A stretch of DNA of 56,003 nucleotides from Phycisphaerales bacterium (GTDB lineage Bacteria; Planctomycetota; Phycisphaerae; Phycisphaerales; UBA1924). Position numbers and translations under genes: made by a program. This document shows positions 1 to 8,764 of the stretch, piece by piece. Under the pieces are notes generated by a model. It ran no database searches and was not told the DNA's origin. It saw only the letters and a list, made by a program, of their open reading frames with translations. The DNA is taken from positions 1-56,003 of the forward strand of contig JAEPOJ010000026.1 of NCBI GenBank assembly GCA_017642965.1, written 5' to 3'. Numbering within the stretch: the stretch's first letter is position 1; every line of letters starts with the position of its first letter.

Positions 1-1
1 G

Positions 2-160
2 ATCGAGGACGGGTACGCGCGAGAGTTCGGAGAAGGCTTCCGCGAAGCGGTAGACGAGGCGCGCGGCACACACGGGCACGGTCAGCGGATGGCCGTGGTG
101 CCGGTTATTCCCATGGACACCAAGCTGTGGCAGACACGCGTGAGTGATCGCGGAAGGTGA
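2..160 (+). CDS. C-terminal fragment of an unknown protein, cut by the window edge
   Basis: The frame starting at base 2 is open from the window edge to TGA at 158-160 and encodes 52 residues. The composition is ordinary protein-like (acidic and Gly-rich start, then VVPVIPMDTKLWQTRV), unlike the Arg/Pro-rich shadow frames. The stop overlaps a GTG that could start the next small ORF (GTGA). No family was recognised. The missing 5' part lies outside the window, so function cannot be assigned. Confidence 0.45.
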   Translation: MEDGYAREFGEGFREAVDEARGTHGHGQRMAVVPVIPMDTKLWQTRVSDRGR

Positions 161-462
161 GAAACCTGCCAATCGGATGGGCCGCACCCGCCATCACTAA
201 GAAATCTGGCGCGCGAGGGAGGAGTCTTGGCATGACTTGTGGAAATGAGAAGGGCGAACCACGCTTGCCGCATACCGGCGGCGACCAACGCGGCGAGATT
301 GTTTCTCGTCGTCGGGGTCGTCCGCCGCGGCAGGTCCGGGTCGCGGTCGCGTATCGGCCGCAGGATCCGGAGGAGGAACTTGATTGCAATGACGCCCTTC
401 GACTTCTACTCGCCTCCATGGTCCGCAGGCGAATGGGCGGATATGAGGAGGAAGAGACATGA
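157..462 (+). CDS. Small basic protein upstream of and overlapping the recombinase gene
   Basis: A 101-residue ORF starts with GTG inside the stop of the preceding fragment (GTGA) and ends with TGA overlapping the recombinase ATG (ATGA at 459-462). This places it in a chain of overlapping genes typical of translational coupling. The N-terminal half is Arg/Gly-rich. The C-terminal half (about residues 62-101) has a more protein-like stretch including AVAYRPQDPEEELD and an acidic end (YEEEET). No known family was recognised. Small ORFs often precede large serine recombinases, so a role in regulating or directing the recombinase is possible but inferred. The overlaps are the main support; it could be spurious. 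Confidence 0.4.
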   Translation: MRNLPIGWAAPAITKKSGARGRSLGMTCGNEKGEPRLPHTGGDQRGEIVSRRRGRPPRQVRVAVAYRPQDPEEELDCNDALRLLLASMVRRRMGGYEEEET

Positions 463-2390
463 AACGGAAGTCTCGACTCAACGGAAAACGAGCGGTCCCC
501 ATGCCGCGATGCAGTACGATGGAGCAGGCCGATACCTCCATCGATGATCAGATGAACTCCATGGAGTACTTCGCGGAGGAGTACGACATGGAACTCGCCG
601 ACGCCTTGCAACTTGTCGGCAAGTCCGGCAGCATCAAGGCCAATCTTGAAGCGGCGATGGACGAGATCATCGCGCGCAAGCGGTCGGGCGAGCGGATCGA
701 TGTCGTCCTGTTCTATGACCAAAGCCGGTTCGGGCGTTCGGGGCCGCTCCATTTTGGGGCTCTGGCCGATCGCCTCTTGGACGAGGGCATTGAGATCGCC
801 GAGACCGACGCGTTCATGGAGGATGCCAACAACGCCACCATGGTCCGCATGATGAAAGCGATGATCGCTCAGCAGACCGCCCGCGGCATCGCAGACAACT
901 CGGCCAGGGGGTCGCAACAGGCGCTCCGCGAGGGGCGTCGCAGTCATGCGAGCAAGGGGGCGTACGGCATCGACCGTCTCTATATGACCGAAGACGACGA
1001 GCCGATCTGTATCATCCGCTTGCTCCCGGATGGAACGCGGCTCAACCTGGATCCCGAGACCAAGGAGGTCCGGCTCAGGTACGAGCCGGGCAAGATGGGG
1101 TTCAAGAAGGAGAAGAAGGACAAAGTCACGCTGATCCCGGGCGACCCGGAGCATCAGGCGGTCGTCATCCGAATCTTTGCGATGCGGCACGAGCAGGGCT
1201 TCGCGGGTACACGTATTGCGCGCGTCCTCAATGATGAAGAGATCCCGTCGCCCAACGGCAAAAGATGGACCAAGACCGTCATCGATGCGATGCTGCGCAA
1301 CGAGACCTACTGCGGCGTTGGCTATGCCAACCGGCATTCCTCTGCTCTCTATTTCAACCAAGCAGAAGGACGCCCGGAGCCGCTGCCCCGCGAGCAAGGT
1401 CGTCGCATCCGCGGCATCCGGCCCGAGAGTTCATGGTACTTGATCGCATACCCGAAACTCCGCGACTATCTGCCCGAACATCTGCGGCGCGCGGCGATGG
1501 CCGAGCAGGCCGAGCATCGCGCCAAGATCAAGTCGGGCTGGATCAAGGATCCGGCACGCCGCAACGGCCGGACGACCCATCTCCTATCTGACATCCTCGT
1601 CGAGCCGACGACCGGCAAGCGGCTCATCGCAAAGCGAAGCCGCGGGCGGATTTACTACGGGCTCAACAAAAGCGTCGATATGCCTGCGAAGGGATCGCAG
1701 CGTCGGAGATGGTTGGCGTCAGGGCCGCTGCATCGCGCGGTCTTGGAAGAGATCGAGGCGTTGATCTGCTCGCTCCCTGATCTCCGCGAACGGATCATTA
1801 AAGAGATCGGCGAGCAAGACAAGCAGCGTCGGGGCGAATCGGGCGAGGCCGAGCAACTCCTGGCAAACCTCGACAAGCTGAAGGCGCGCCTGAAATCGCA
1901 GGTCCGTCGTCTCGGCGGCGACGACGATGACATCGTCAACGATGCGATCGACGAGACGACCAGGCAGATCCGCGTTATCGAGGACAAGCTCGCCGGCATG
2001 AACGGCGGGCCCGCGTTGACCGAGAAGGACATCGCCGCGATCACCGATGGAGTTATCAAGGATCTCTCCGCCATGCTCCAGGCGTTGGCGGAGGAGGGCG
2101 AGACCTCGCTCCGCAAGGTCGCGGAGACCCTGATCAGTTCCGCGGTTGCGAATCTTGATGAGAACGAGGTCGACTTCGAGTTCGCGATCCCGGCAGAGCT
2201 GATCGAACAGCGGAATGTACGCCTAGCGGCTCGTAACGGACCCGCTCCATGCCGGCAGGCGTACAAATGGCGGCCCATCCCCCTCGATGCCGTAACCGTT
2301 GACATTCCAAAGCGTTGCAGCGGCGACTGCTGGGAGCCCTTCGAGCTCAAAGGTTGCGATGACTGCCGTCGCCAACGAAAAGCCGCATGA
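459..2390 (+). CDS. Large serine recombinase (resolvase/invertase family)
   Basis: This 643-residue protein carries out site-specific DNA recombination through a phosphoserine intermediate. The N-terminal catalytic domain shows the R-x-S nucleophile motif as R17-C-S19 followed by T20, Q23, S27 and Q31, and the DQSRFGRSG active-site segment near residues 88-96. The central part matches the recombinase domain (KGAYGIDRLY and an RIARVLNDEEIPSPNGKRW-type segment). A coiled-coil-like Lys/Glu/Arg-rich region lies near residues 450-520. The usual mid-protein zinc ribbon lacks cysteines, but the extreme C-terminus has C620-x3-C624 and C633-x2-C636. ATG 459 is preceded by GAGGAGGAAG at 445-454. The gene overlaps the small ORF before it. 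It is probably the integrase of a mobile element; the att sites were not identified. Confidence 0.9.
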   Translation: MKRKSRLNGKRAVPMPRCSTMEQADTSIDDQMNSMEYFAEEYDMELADALQLVGKSGSIKANLEAAMDEIIARKRSGERIDVVLFYDQSRFGRSGPLHFGALADRLLDEGIEIAETDAFMEDANNATMVRMMKAMIAQQTARGIADNSARGSQQALREGRRSHASKGAYGIDRLYMTEDDEPICIIRLLPDGTRLNLDPETKEVRLRYEPGKMGFKKEKKDKVTLIPGDPEHQAVVIRIFAMRHEQGFAGTRIARVLNDEEIPSPNGKRWTKTVIDAMLRNETYCGVGYANRHSSALYFNQAEGRPEPLPREQGRRIRGIRPESSWYLIAYPKLRDYLPEHLRRAAMAEQAEHRAKIKSGWIKDPARRNGRTTHLLSDILVEPTTGKRLIAKRSRGRIYYGLNKSVDMPAKGSQRRRWLASGPLHRAVLEEIEALICSLPDLRERIIKEIGEQDKQRRGESGEAEQLLANLDKLKARLKSQVRRLGGDDDDIVNDAIDETTRQIRVIEDKLAGMNGGPALTEKDIAAITDGVIKDLSAMLQALAEEGETSLRKVAETLISSAVANLDENEVDFEFAIPAELIEQRNVRLAARNGPAPCRQAYKWRPIPLDAVTVDIPKRCSGDCWEPFELKGCDDCRRQRKAA

Positions 2391-2476
2391 GGATCCTGGC
2401 CAACTCGGCCGGATCCTGCGATGAACTCGCCGTCCACGGCTCGACAGCCGGGGGCGGCCTTCAGAAAAAAATTTTG

Positions 2477-2495
2477 TCGACGGCGGAGCCGTCGA
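2477..2495. other. Stem-loop between recombinase stop and next gene
   Basis: TCGACGGC (2477-2484) and GCCGTCGA (2488-2495) form a perfect 8-bp stem with a 3-base GGA loop, just after an A7T4 run at 2466-2476. It sits directly upstream of the ribosome-binding site of the gene starting at 2513. Read on the minus strand it is followed by a T-rich run, like a weak terminator. On the plus strand it could attenuate the downstream gene or be a recombination-related site. Its function is not established. Confidence 0.4.
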
Positions 2496-2512
2496 GCATA
2501 CCGGAGACCCCC

Positions 2513-3361
2513 ATGGACGAGAAACTCACCGACATCGAGAAAGCATGGCTGGTGTCGCTCGATGCCCTGCTTGTGCAGACCACGGTGGACGCACACGGAG
2601 CGGTCGCCAGTCGATTCATCGATTTATGGAACAGCGGCGGCCCGACCTTCCGGGCCGAGCTTGCCAAGCGGGCGTCGCTTTGGCGACAGCGGCATGTCAA
2701 GGTGCAACAACTCATCCTGAACAGCCACGGTGCGTGCGAGCGACTCGTCCGGCTCATGGGTGACCCCGAGCCTCCGCAACGGAAGCCGGTGAAGACCAAG
2801 TCAAAGCCTCCACGGGATCGAGTTGTGCCGAGCCGCCGGAAGCACGCCCCGGTGCAGGAGATCACCGAGGATGAGGCCGCCAAGTTCATGGCGATGCTCG
2901 ATGCTGAAGGCATTGCCGAGGTGTTCGACCCCGGCGTCAGCATTCTCGATGACAAGCTGTACCGGCCGCCGTTGATCATCCTCAACAAGGTGAGCGTGTT
3001 CTACGAGGACATCGCACCGGCGTACGAGCGTGAAGCGATCGATCGGCGGTGGGATCCCGTTGAGCGTGAGCCGGCGATCGCATTGGCGTTCGACCTCGCG
3101 TTACTCGTCACGCTTCGGGAGAGTCGGTGGACCTGGGTGATCTCCGATCGGCACTTTGGCCGACTCCCATGGGGACACCCGTGCAAGGTCACGCCGGAGG
3201 GGCGGCCGGGGTGGAAGCTGATCACCGGACTGCTTGATCGAGCCGGGCTCATCGAACGGCGGACCGGGCAGACGTGGCGGCTCACTCGCGAGGCACGCCC
3301 TGTCATCGCCAACCATCTAATGCCGGCCTGGGTTGCTGTCGCAGCATCTGGTCGAGACTGA
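2513..3361 (+). CDS. Unknown protein downstream of recombinase, possible winged-helix C-terminus
   Basis: The open frame begins at 2387, overlapping the recombinase stop as ATGA. ATG 2513 is preferred because GGAG at 2503-2506 lies at correct spacing and the sequence before it is low-complexity and crosses a hairpin. The 282-residue product has a helical N-terminus (about 1-85), a basic Pro/Lys/Arg linker (about 85-120), an acidic segment and a C-terminal part (about 225-270) with the helix-turn-helix-like pattern GWKLITGLLDRAGLIERR followed by TWRLT. This resembles a winged-helix recognition unit. No family was recognised. Its position after the recombinase suggests a mobile-element accessory gene, perhaps DNA-binding (inference). 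Confidence 0.65.
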   Translation: MDEKLTDIEKAWLVSLDALLVQTTVDAHGAVASRFIDLWNSGGPTFRAELAKRASLWRQRHVKVQQLILNSHGACERLVRLMGDPEPPQRKPVKTKSKPPRDRVVPSRRKHAPVQEITEDEAAKFMAMLDAEGIAEVFDPGVSILDDKLYRPPLIILNKVSVFYEDIAPAYEREAIDRRWDPVEREPAIALAFDLALLVTLRESRWTWVISDRHFGRLPWGHPCKVTPEGRPGWKLITGLLDRAGLIERRTGQTWRLTREARPVIANHLMPAWVAVAASGRD

Positions 3362-3381
3362 CGTAGCATTAAGCATCGATG

Positions 3382-3403
3382 GCGTCGTGAACCGTCACGA
3401 CGC
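3382..3403. terminator. Hairpin between convergent genes
   Basis: GCGTCGTGA (3382-3390), loop ACCG and TCACGACGC (3395-3403) form a perfect 9-bp stem. It lies 20 bases after the stop of the plus-strand gene ending at 3361 and before the end of the minus-strand metal operon at 3559. There is no T-run on either side, so it is a candidate structural terminator rather than a classical intrinsic one. The remaining bases to 3558 hold nothing else recognisable. Confidence 0.45.
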
Positions 3404-3558
3404 ACAACACTATCTTACATCATTGCACTCATTTCGCCGAGTGCACGGATTTGAAGTGCGGCTGTCGAGTGTCAGCTTGAAGCAGTTATCGACAGCGTCA
3501 ATGTCGGCCGCGAATTCGGACAGGGCTGACCTGCTGGGGCAACAGCCTCACTTCAGCC

Positions 3559-4497
3559 TTAGCTTCCGCTACCCGCCGGCTTGTTAGGTGAGTGATCAGT
3601 CACTAATCCAGAACTGAACATAGATACGGGAATGGGCTCGATCGTCACATGCTTGATGCCGTGGTCGCTCCCGAGCGATCGACGAACACGCTCGATGATA
3701 TCGGAAGTCGCGGTGAGAGGGGACTCGTCGCGGATCGCGATCTGAGCTTCAAGGGAGACGGCATGTTCGTCAATTGGCCAGACATGGAGATGGCCGACGT
3801 CCTGGACACCCTCAACCTCGCGGATGGTCGATGCGATTGCGTCGAGTGCGAGTTCGTCCGGGGTGCTCTGCATCAGAATCCGGATACACCGCTTCATAGG
3901 CGACCACGAGATCCACACGATGTAGACCGAGATTCCGATGGTCGCAACGATGTCGGTCCAGTACCAGTCGAACAGGATGATCAGGGTGCCGGTGATAATG
4001 ACCGCCACCGAGGCGAGAGCGTCCGCGACGTTGTGAAGGAACGCCGCCTTGATGTTCACGCTCTCCTTCGACATCGTGTAGGTCAGAACGGCCGTCGCGG
4101 CATCGACAACCAGTGCAATGCAGGCGATGATGACGACCATCCAGCCGTCGATCTCGGGACGGTCGAAGGTGCGGTTGATGGCCTCAATGAGCAGATAGCC
4201 CGCGATGACCATGATGGAGGTGAGGTTAATCAGGCCGCCGACCACCTCGGCTCGCCCGTAGCCGAAGGTGCGTTGCTCATCCGCGGGACGCCTGGAAATA
4301 CGCCGAGCAATCAGGGCAAGGAGCAGTCCGGCTGCATCGCTGAAGTTATGCAGCGCGTCCGCGATCAGCGAAAGGCTCCCGGAGAGCACGCCCCCGATGA
4401 CCTGGGCCGCAGTGAGCAGCAGATTAATGGCGACGGCGATACCCAGCCGTTTCGATCCAATATCAGCACCGTGATTGTGGTGGTTCGTCTGTGTCAT
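3559..4497 (-). CDS. czcD: Cation diffusion facilitator, CzcD/ZitB-like zinc exporter
   Basis: This 312-residue inner-membrane antiporter exports divalent cations, probably Zn2+ and perhaps Cd2+ or Co2+, from the cytoplasm. It has six hydrophobic segments between residues about 18 and 200 and a cytosolic ferredoxin-like C-terminal domain containing GHLHVWPID. The metal site is visible as D47 and H50-x3-D54 in TM2 and H155-x3-D159 in TM5; the two His-containing motifs are typical of zinc-selective CDFs. The short N-terminus is His-rich (NHHNHGAD). Its ATG overlaps the stop of the upstream SRPBCC gene by 4 bases, so it is the last gene of the metal operon. It would load the periplasm with metal that the RND system then removes. 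The family is certain; metal preference is inferred. Confidence 0.93.
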   Translation of the reverse strand: MTQTNHHNHGADIGSKRLGIAVAINLLLTAAQVIGGVLSGSLSLIADALHNFSDAAGLLLALIARRISRRPADEQRTFGYGRAEVVGGLINLTSIMVIAGYLLIEAINRTFDRPEIDGWMVVIIACIALVVDAATAVLTYTMSKESVNIKAAFLHNVADALASVAVIITGTLIILFDWYWTDIVATIGISVYIVWISWSPMKRCIRILMQSTPDELALDAIASTIREVEGVQDVGHLHVWPIDEHAVSLEAQIAIRDESPLTATSDIIERVRRSLGSDHGIKHVTIEPIPVSMFSSGLVTDHSPNKPAGSGS

Positions 4498-5006
4498 CGG
4501 CGCTCACCGCGGGCGATGCTTCCCTCCAGTCGCCCAGCGAAGTACTCGAGCTCGACGAGCGTGTGGCGGTAGGCGGCCGACCTGAATCGGAGTAGTGTGC
4601 CGATGACGCGCTCGATCACCCAGCCTACGAGGCCTTTCGGGAACTCGCCCCATACGCGATGGACGAGCCGTACACCGTCGCCCTCGGGCTCGATCCGAAA
4701 GTCGCCGCCTTCCTTGACCCTGACACACATTCCAAACGGCTTGTAGATAGCCTCGCCGGTCCAAGAGAACGCACGACCCGGCCGCGTGTCGTGCACCGTC
4801 GCGGTGAGTTCGCCGGTCAAGGGACCGACACCTTCGCGTTGCCACCAGCGCAGGCCATCACGGAGGGGCTGTTTGGGCTCGGTCAGTACCTCGGTGCCCT
4901 TGTGCTCGGGGTTCGATGGCTCCCATTCGCCCTCGAAGTCCGAGATCAGTTCCCATGCTTCAGTTGCGGTTGCTTCGGCATGGACGTTTGCGGTCACATC
5001 GATCAT
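4494..5006 (-). CDS. SRPBCC (START-like fold) family protein
   Basis: The 170-residue protein matches the SRPBCC/polyketide-cyclase-like helix-grip fold. It begins IDVTANVHAEATATEAWELI and continues with SDFEGEW, the standard opening strand and helix of this fold. It has a central strand rich in Trp and aromatics (FSWTGEAIYKPFG) and a long C-terminal helix containing RFRSAAYRHTLVELEYFAGR. No signal peptide is present, so it is cytoplasmic. Its start lies 3 bases after the lipoprotein stop, and its own stop overlaps the CDF start as ATGA. Such proteins bind hydrophobic ligands; why one belongs to a metal operon is unknown. The fold call is good and the ligand is unknown. Confidence 0.8.
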   Translation of the reverse strand: MIDVTANVHAEATATEAWELISDFEGEWEPSNPEHKGTEVLTEPKQPLRDGLRWWQREGVGPLTGELTATVHDTRPGRAFSWTGEAIYKPFGMCVRVKEGGDFRIEPEGDGVRLVHRVWGEFPKGLVGWVIERVIGTLLRFRSAAYRHTLVELEYFAGRLEGSIARGERR

Positions 5007-5009
5007 GGC

Positions 5010-5522
5010 TTATCCCTCAAGAGGCATCGAGCCGACAGTGCGATTTCCGTTGACGGACTCGATCTCGATCCAGAGACTCGCACCGTCCATCGTCGAGGGC
5101 GATTCGGTCTGGCCGTGGAAATGGTCGTCGTGGGCGTCCGCCTTCGATTTCAGCGCGCCCGTCCCGGCCTCATCGCCGATCCAGAAACGCACGGTGGCGG
5201 GGATCGGCCCGGATTCGACTTCGAGATCGAGGTGCACCTCCGATGATGGTCGGATGTCGCTGGACACTGAGACCGCCAGCTTCGTTCCGGCGATCGTCAC
5301 GCTACCGAGAGACCGCATCTCACCGTGGTCATGATCGTCGTGTTCACCCTCGGCGTGGTCGTGCCCCTCATGGTCGTCGCCGTCACCAGCGTGATCATGA
5401 CCGTCGTCCGCGGTGTGTGTCTCGGCGGACTTTGATTCTGAGGACTCCCCGCAGCCGGGTAACGAGATCGAAAGCGCGACGGTCGTGCTGGCGGCGGCGA
5501 GAATCTTGAAAAGGTCGTTCAT
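5010..5522 (-). CDS. Histidine-rich lipoprotein of the metal operon
   Basis: The 170-residue product has a lipoprotein signal with lipobox LPGC (Cys about residue 24). A stretch very rich in His, Asp and Glu follows (about residues 36-68, repeated GHDH, HDHGE and similar). The C-terminal part is beta-rich (about 69-165) with a second His cluster, DAHDDHFHGQ. This composition suggests a periplasmic metal-binding or buffering protein. It lies 2 bases downstream of the RND pump gene and 3 bases upstream of the SRPBCC gene. Function is inferred from composition and position. The His content is even higher than that of the adaptor in the same module. Confidence 0.8.
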   Translation of the reverse strand: MNDLFKILAAASTTVALSISLPGCGESSESKSAETHTADDGHDHAGDGDDHEGHDHAEGEHDDHDHGEMRSLGSVTIAGTKLAVSVSSDIRPSSEVHLDLEVESGPIPATVRFWIGDEAGTGALKSKADAHDDHFHGQTESPSTMDGASLWIEIESVNGNRTVGSMPLEG

Positions 5523-5524
5523 GA

Positions 5525-8500
5525 TCAGGACTCCTTCGAGGTGATGGTCTTGGGTCGGCGGAATATGCCCACGAGACGCGTGAGCACAGATGGGTGATCA
5601 GCGGGACGACGCTCAGGCTTGTGCCCAAAAACGAGCGAGTACCCCGCCGGAACAACGATCAGGTTCAGGAATGTGGAGGTCAACAGACCCCCGAGGGTGA
5701 CGATGGCGAGGGGCGCGAGCAGTTCGCTGCCCGGTTCTCCCGCGGCGAGCGCCAGAGGGACAAGCCCGAGCGCCGCTGAGATCGCGGTCATCAGGATCGG
5801 CACAAGCCGTTCCATCGACCCCTGAACAATGGCTTCTCCGAGCGGCACACCTTCGTGCTGCATCAGATGGTTGTAGTGGTTGATGAGCAGGATGCCATTA
5901 CGGACCGCGATGCCGAAGAGGGTTATGAAACCAACAAGGCTGGCGATGGAGATCACCGGCGGGATATACGGGCCCCCGATGCCGACGAGGGCGAGCGTGT
6001 TTGCGATCGGGCCGCCCCCCTCGCTGATGTAGATCGCGGCGATGCCGCCGATCAACGCGAGGGGCATGTTGAGCATGACGAGCACCGCCGCCCGCATCGA
6101 CCCAGTGGAGATCTGGAGCAGCATGAGCATGATGAGTGCGACGGCAATGCCCGCGACGAGGATCGTCCGTGACGCGGACTGCTGCGCTTCAAACTGACCT
6201 CCGTAGGACACGGTCATGCCAGCCCGCTGGACAATGGGATCGACACGCTCCTGCACCTGGGCGACAAGGTCGCCCAGATTGGACCCCTCGGCCACATTGA
6301 GCGACACCACGGCTTTCCGTTGAGCGTTCTCGCGAGTGATCAGATTGCTTGATCGTTCCGGACCGATATCAGCGACATCGCTCAAACGAACGGTGGCCCC
6401 TCCCCGGCCACGGAGAAGCAGGTCTCGGACCTGCCGGAACGACTCACGTTCCTCAGGTGCGAGCCGAACGACGAGGTCGTACTGCCGAACACCTTGGTTG
6501 ACGGTGTCCACAACCTCACCATAGAGGGCTTCGCGGACTTGCTCTGCGGCGTCGGCGGGGCTGAGACCGACCGCCGCGAGTTCCGCATGGCGGTAGCGGA
6601 TTGGCAAAGAAGTGATCAATACTTCTCGGTTGGCGTTGACATCGCGAGCGCCGGGCAGGCCTTGGAGTTCGGCCTCAATCGCCTTGGCGACATCACGAAG
6701 CTCGGTCAGATTTTCACCGAAGACATTGATGGCGATCGCCGCGGGCGTGCCCGACAGCACATGGCTGAGCCGGTGCTCGATGGGTTGGCCAACCATCGTG
6801 GTGATCCCCGGCACGGCCCCGAGGATGCGGTCGATCTGTTCTCGCACCTCGAATCTGTCGCTCCCCGCATCAACGGTGACTTCGATCTCGGAGTTACTGA
6901 CCGGCTCGGCGTGCTCGTCACGTTCGGCCCGGCCGGTACGCCGGGAGACGGAACGGACCCCGTCAATCTGGACGAGTTGCTTCTCGACCTCCGTCGCGAG
7001 CCGATCGCTCTCGACGATCGAAGTGCCGGGAGGAGCAAGCAGAAAGACCGTGAACGTGCCCTCATTGAACGACGGAAGGAACGAGCTGCCGAACGTGCTC
7101 GCGAGCAGGAGTGCGCCGGCGGTCACGGCACCGGCGGTGCCGAGCACCCACGCCCGGTACCGAATGGCCGCTCGGAGTGAAGGCTCGTACGCCCTTTTCA
7201 GAAGGCGGACCAGGAATCCGTCTCGGTCCTCGTGCTTGCCTCCGAGTTTGCCCTTGAGAAGGAACCGGCACATCGCGGGCACGACCGTCAGGGCCACGAC
7301 CAGCGACGCAAGGATCGAGATCATGTAAGTAAGTGCCAAGGGCTGGAAAAACCGGCCTTCGAGCCCCTGCAGGAAGAGAAGCGGCACGAACACCATGACG
7401 ATGATGACCGTCGCGAAGACCATCGCCGGTCGGATTTCGTTGCTGGCGTCGAAGATGACCTCAGTAAACGGACGCCGATCCGCCTCGGGGAAGGCCCGGT
7501 TCTGCTTCAAGCGGCGGAAAACATTCTCAACATCGATGATTGCGTCGTCGACGAGCACGCCGATCGCCACAGTGAGCCCTCCGAGAGTCATGACATTCAG
7601 CCCGAGATTCAACGCATCCATCATCAAGAGGCCAACGGCCAGTGAGATCGGGATTGCGGTAAGTGTGATGAGCGTTGTCCGCAGATTCATCAGAAACAGA
7701 ACGAGCACGACGAGCACGATGATGACCGCCTCGCCGAGCACCTTGGTCACATTGTGGACCGCCCGGTCGATGAAGTGCGACTGTCGGACGACATCTCGGT
7801 TGAGCACGACGCCCTCGGGCAGTGTCGGCTCGATCTGATCAAAGAGCGCATCAAGACTGTCGGTCAGGGCGAGCGTGTTCGTGCCCGGTGACTTCTGGAT
7901 AGACAGCACGACAGCGGGTTCGCCCCCCTCAGAAGCCGTGCCCCGCTTGATCGCCGGCCCGAGGATAACCTCGGCAACCTGACCGATCGTCACGGGCACG
8001 CCCTCGTGATACTTGATGATCGTGTTGGCGATGTCCTCCGGGCGCGTCACCCGGCTCTGCTGACGGATCGGGATCTCGAAGTTGTCCACATTCACCAAGT
8101 AGCCGCCGCTCGCGGTGCTGTGCGCGCCGCCCGCGGCCTCGACCACATCCGTGATGGTCAGGTCGTAGAGCCTCAGCCGCTCCTGATCGACGTTGACCTG
8201 ATACTCTGGTAGCTCGCCGCCGATCGCGACGACTTGGGCGACACCGGGCACCGCGAGGATTTTGTTACGCAGCTCGAACTCGCCGTAGGAGCGGAGTTGC
8301 ATGGGGTTGGCCGAGCCGTCGGGCGACGACAGGGAGATCAGCATGATCTCGCCCGCGATAGACGTAATCGGCGTGATGAATGGCTCGACCTCATCGGGAA
8401 GGTTTTCGCGAGCGGTGACGAGCCGCTCAGAGACGAGTTGACGGGCATCGTAGAGGTCAGTACCCCATTCGAGGTCCACCCAGACGATACCGAGTCCGAT

Positions 8501-8761
8501 CGCACTCGCGCTTCGGACACGGCGGACACCCGTCATACCGTTGACGGCAGTCTCAATAGGGAAAGTGACATACTGCTCGACCTCGTCGGCGGCGAGCCCT
8601 CCGGACTCGGCCATGATCGTGACGGTCGGCGCGTTGAGTTCGGGGAACACATCAACGCTCATCCTCGGCAAGCGATAGCCGGCGTAGCCGACGATCATGA
8701 TCGCCGCGATGAGCACGAGCGTTGAATAACGGAGTGAGAAACGAATGACGGCTTTCAACAT
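5525..8761 (-). CDS. Heavy-metal efflux RND transporter, CusA/CzcA family (module II)
   Basis: This 1078-residue inner-membrane pump uses the proton gradient to expel metal through an adaptor and outer-membrane channel. The length and layout fit the HME-RND family: TM1 near residues 10-30, a large periplasmic domain, TM2-TM6 from about 340 to 500, a second periplasmic domain, and TM7-TM12 at the C-terminus. The TM4 signature is AIGVLVDDAIIDVEN with D405 and E412. The first Asp of the CzcA signature (DFG...) is replaced by A399. CusA-type Cu/Ag pumps also have AIG here, but with DAA rather than DDA. The substrate is therefore not settled and may not be the same as for the module I pump. The gene lies 3 bases after the adaptor stop. 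Confidence 0.93.
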   Translation of the reverse strand: MLKAVIRFSLRYSTLVLIAAIMIVGYAGYRLPRMSVDVFPELNAPTVTIMAESGGLAADEVEQYVTFPIETAVNGMTGVRRVRSASAIGLGIVWVDLEWGTDLYDARQLVSERLVTARENLPDEVEPFITPITSIAGEIMLISLSSPDGSANPMQLRSYGEFELRNKILAVPGVAQVVAIGGELPEYQVNVDQERLRLYDLTITDVVEAAGGAHSTASGGYLVNVDNFEIPIRQQSRVTRPEDIANTIIKYHEGVPVTIGQVAEVILGPAIKRGTASEGGEPAVVLSIQKSPGTNTLALTDSLDALFDQIEPTLPEGVVLNRDVVRQSHFIDRAVHNVTKVLGEAVIIVLVVLVLFLMNLRTTLITLTAIPISLAVGLLMMDALNLGLNVMTLGGLTVAIGVLVDDAIIDVENVFRRLKQNRAFPEADRRPFTEVIFDASNEIRPAMVFATVIIVMVFVPLLFLQGLEGRFFQPLALTYMISILASLVVALTVVPAMCRFLLKGKLGGKHEDRDGFLVRLLKRAYEPSLRAAIRYRAWVLGTAGAVTAGALLLASTFGSSFLPSFNEGTFTVFLLAPPGTSIVESDRLATEVEKQLVQIDGVRSVSRRTGRAERDEHAEPVSNSEIEVTVDAGSDRFEVREQIDRILGAVPGITTMVGQPIEHRLSHVLSGTPAAIAINVFGENLTELRDVAKAIEAELQGLPGARDVNANREVLITSLPIRYRHAELAAVGLSPADAAEQVREALYGEVVDTVNQGVRQYDLVVRLAPEERESFRQVRDLLLRGRGGATVRLSDVADIGPERSSNLITRENAQRKAVVSLNVAEGSNLGDLVAQVQERVDPIVQRAGMTVSYGGQFEAQQSASRTILVAGIAVALIMLMLLQISTGSMRAAVLVMLNMPLALIGGIAAIYISEGGGPIANTLALVGIGGPYIPPVISIASLVGFITLFGIAVRNGILLINHYNHLMQHEGVPLGEAIVQGSMERLVPILMTAISAALGLVPLALAAGEPGSELLAPLAIVTLGGLLTSTFLNLIVVPAGYSLVFGHKPERRPADHPSVLTRLVGIFRRPKTITSKES

Positions 8762-8764
8762 GGC

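Noticed and set aside
105..1397. 430-residue minus-strand open frame opposite the recombinase
   Set aside because: It is the antisense of a clear recombinase gene, has no ribosome-binding site or recognisable motifs, and arises from the high GC content.
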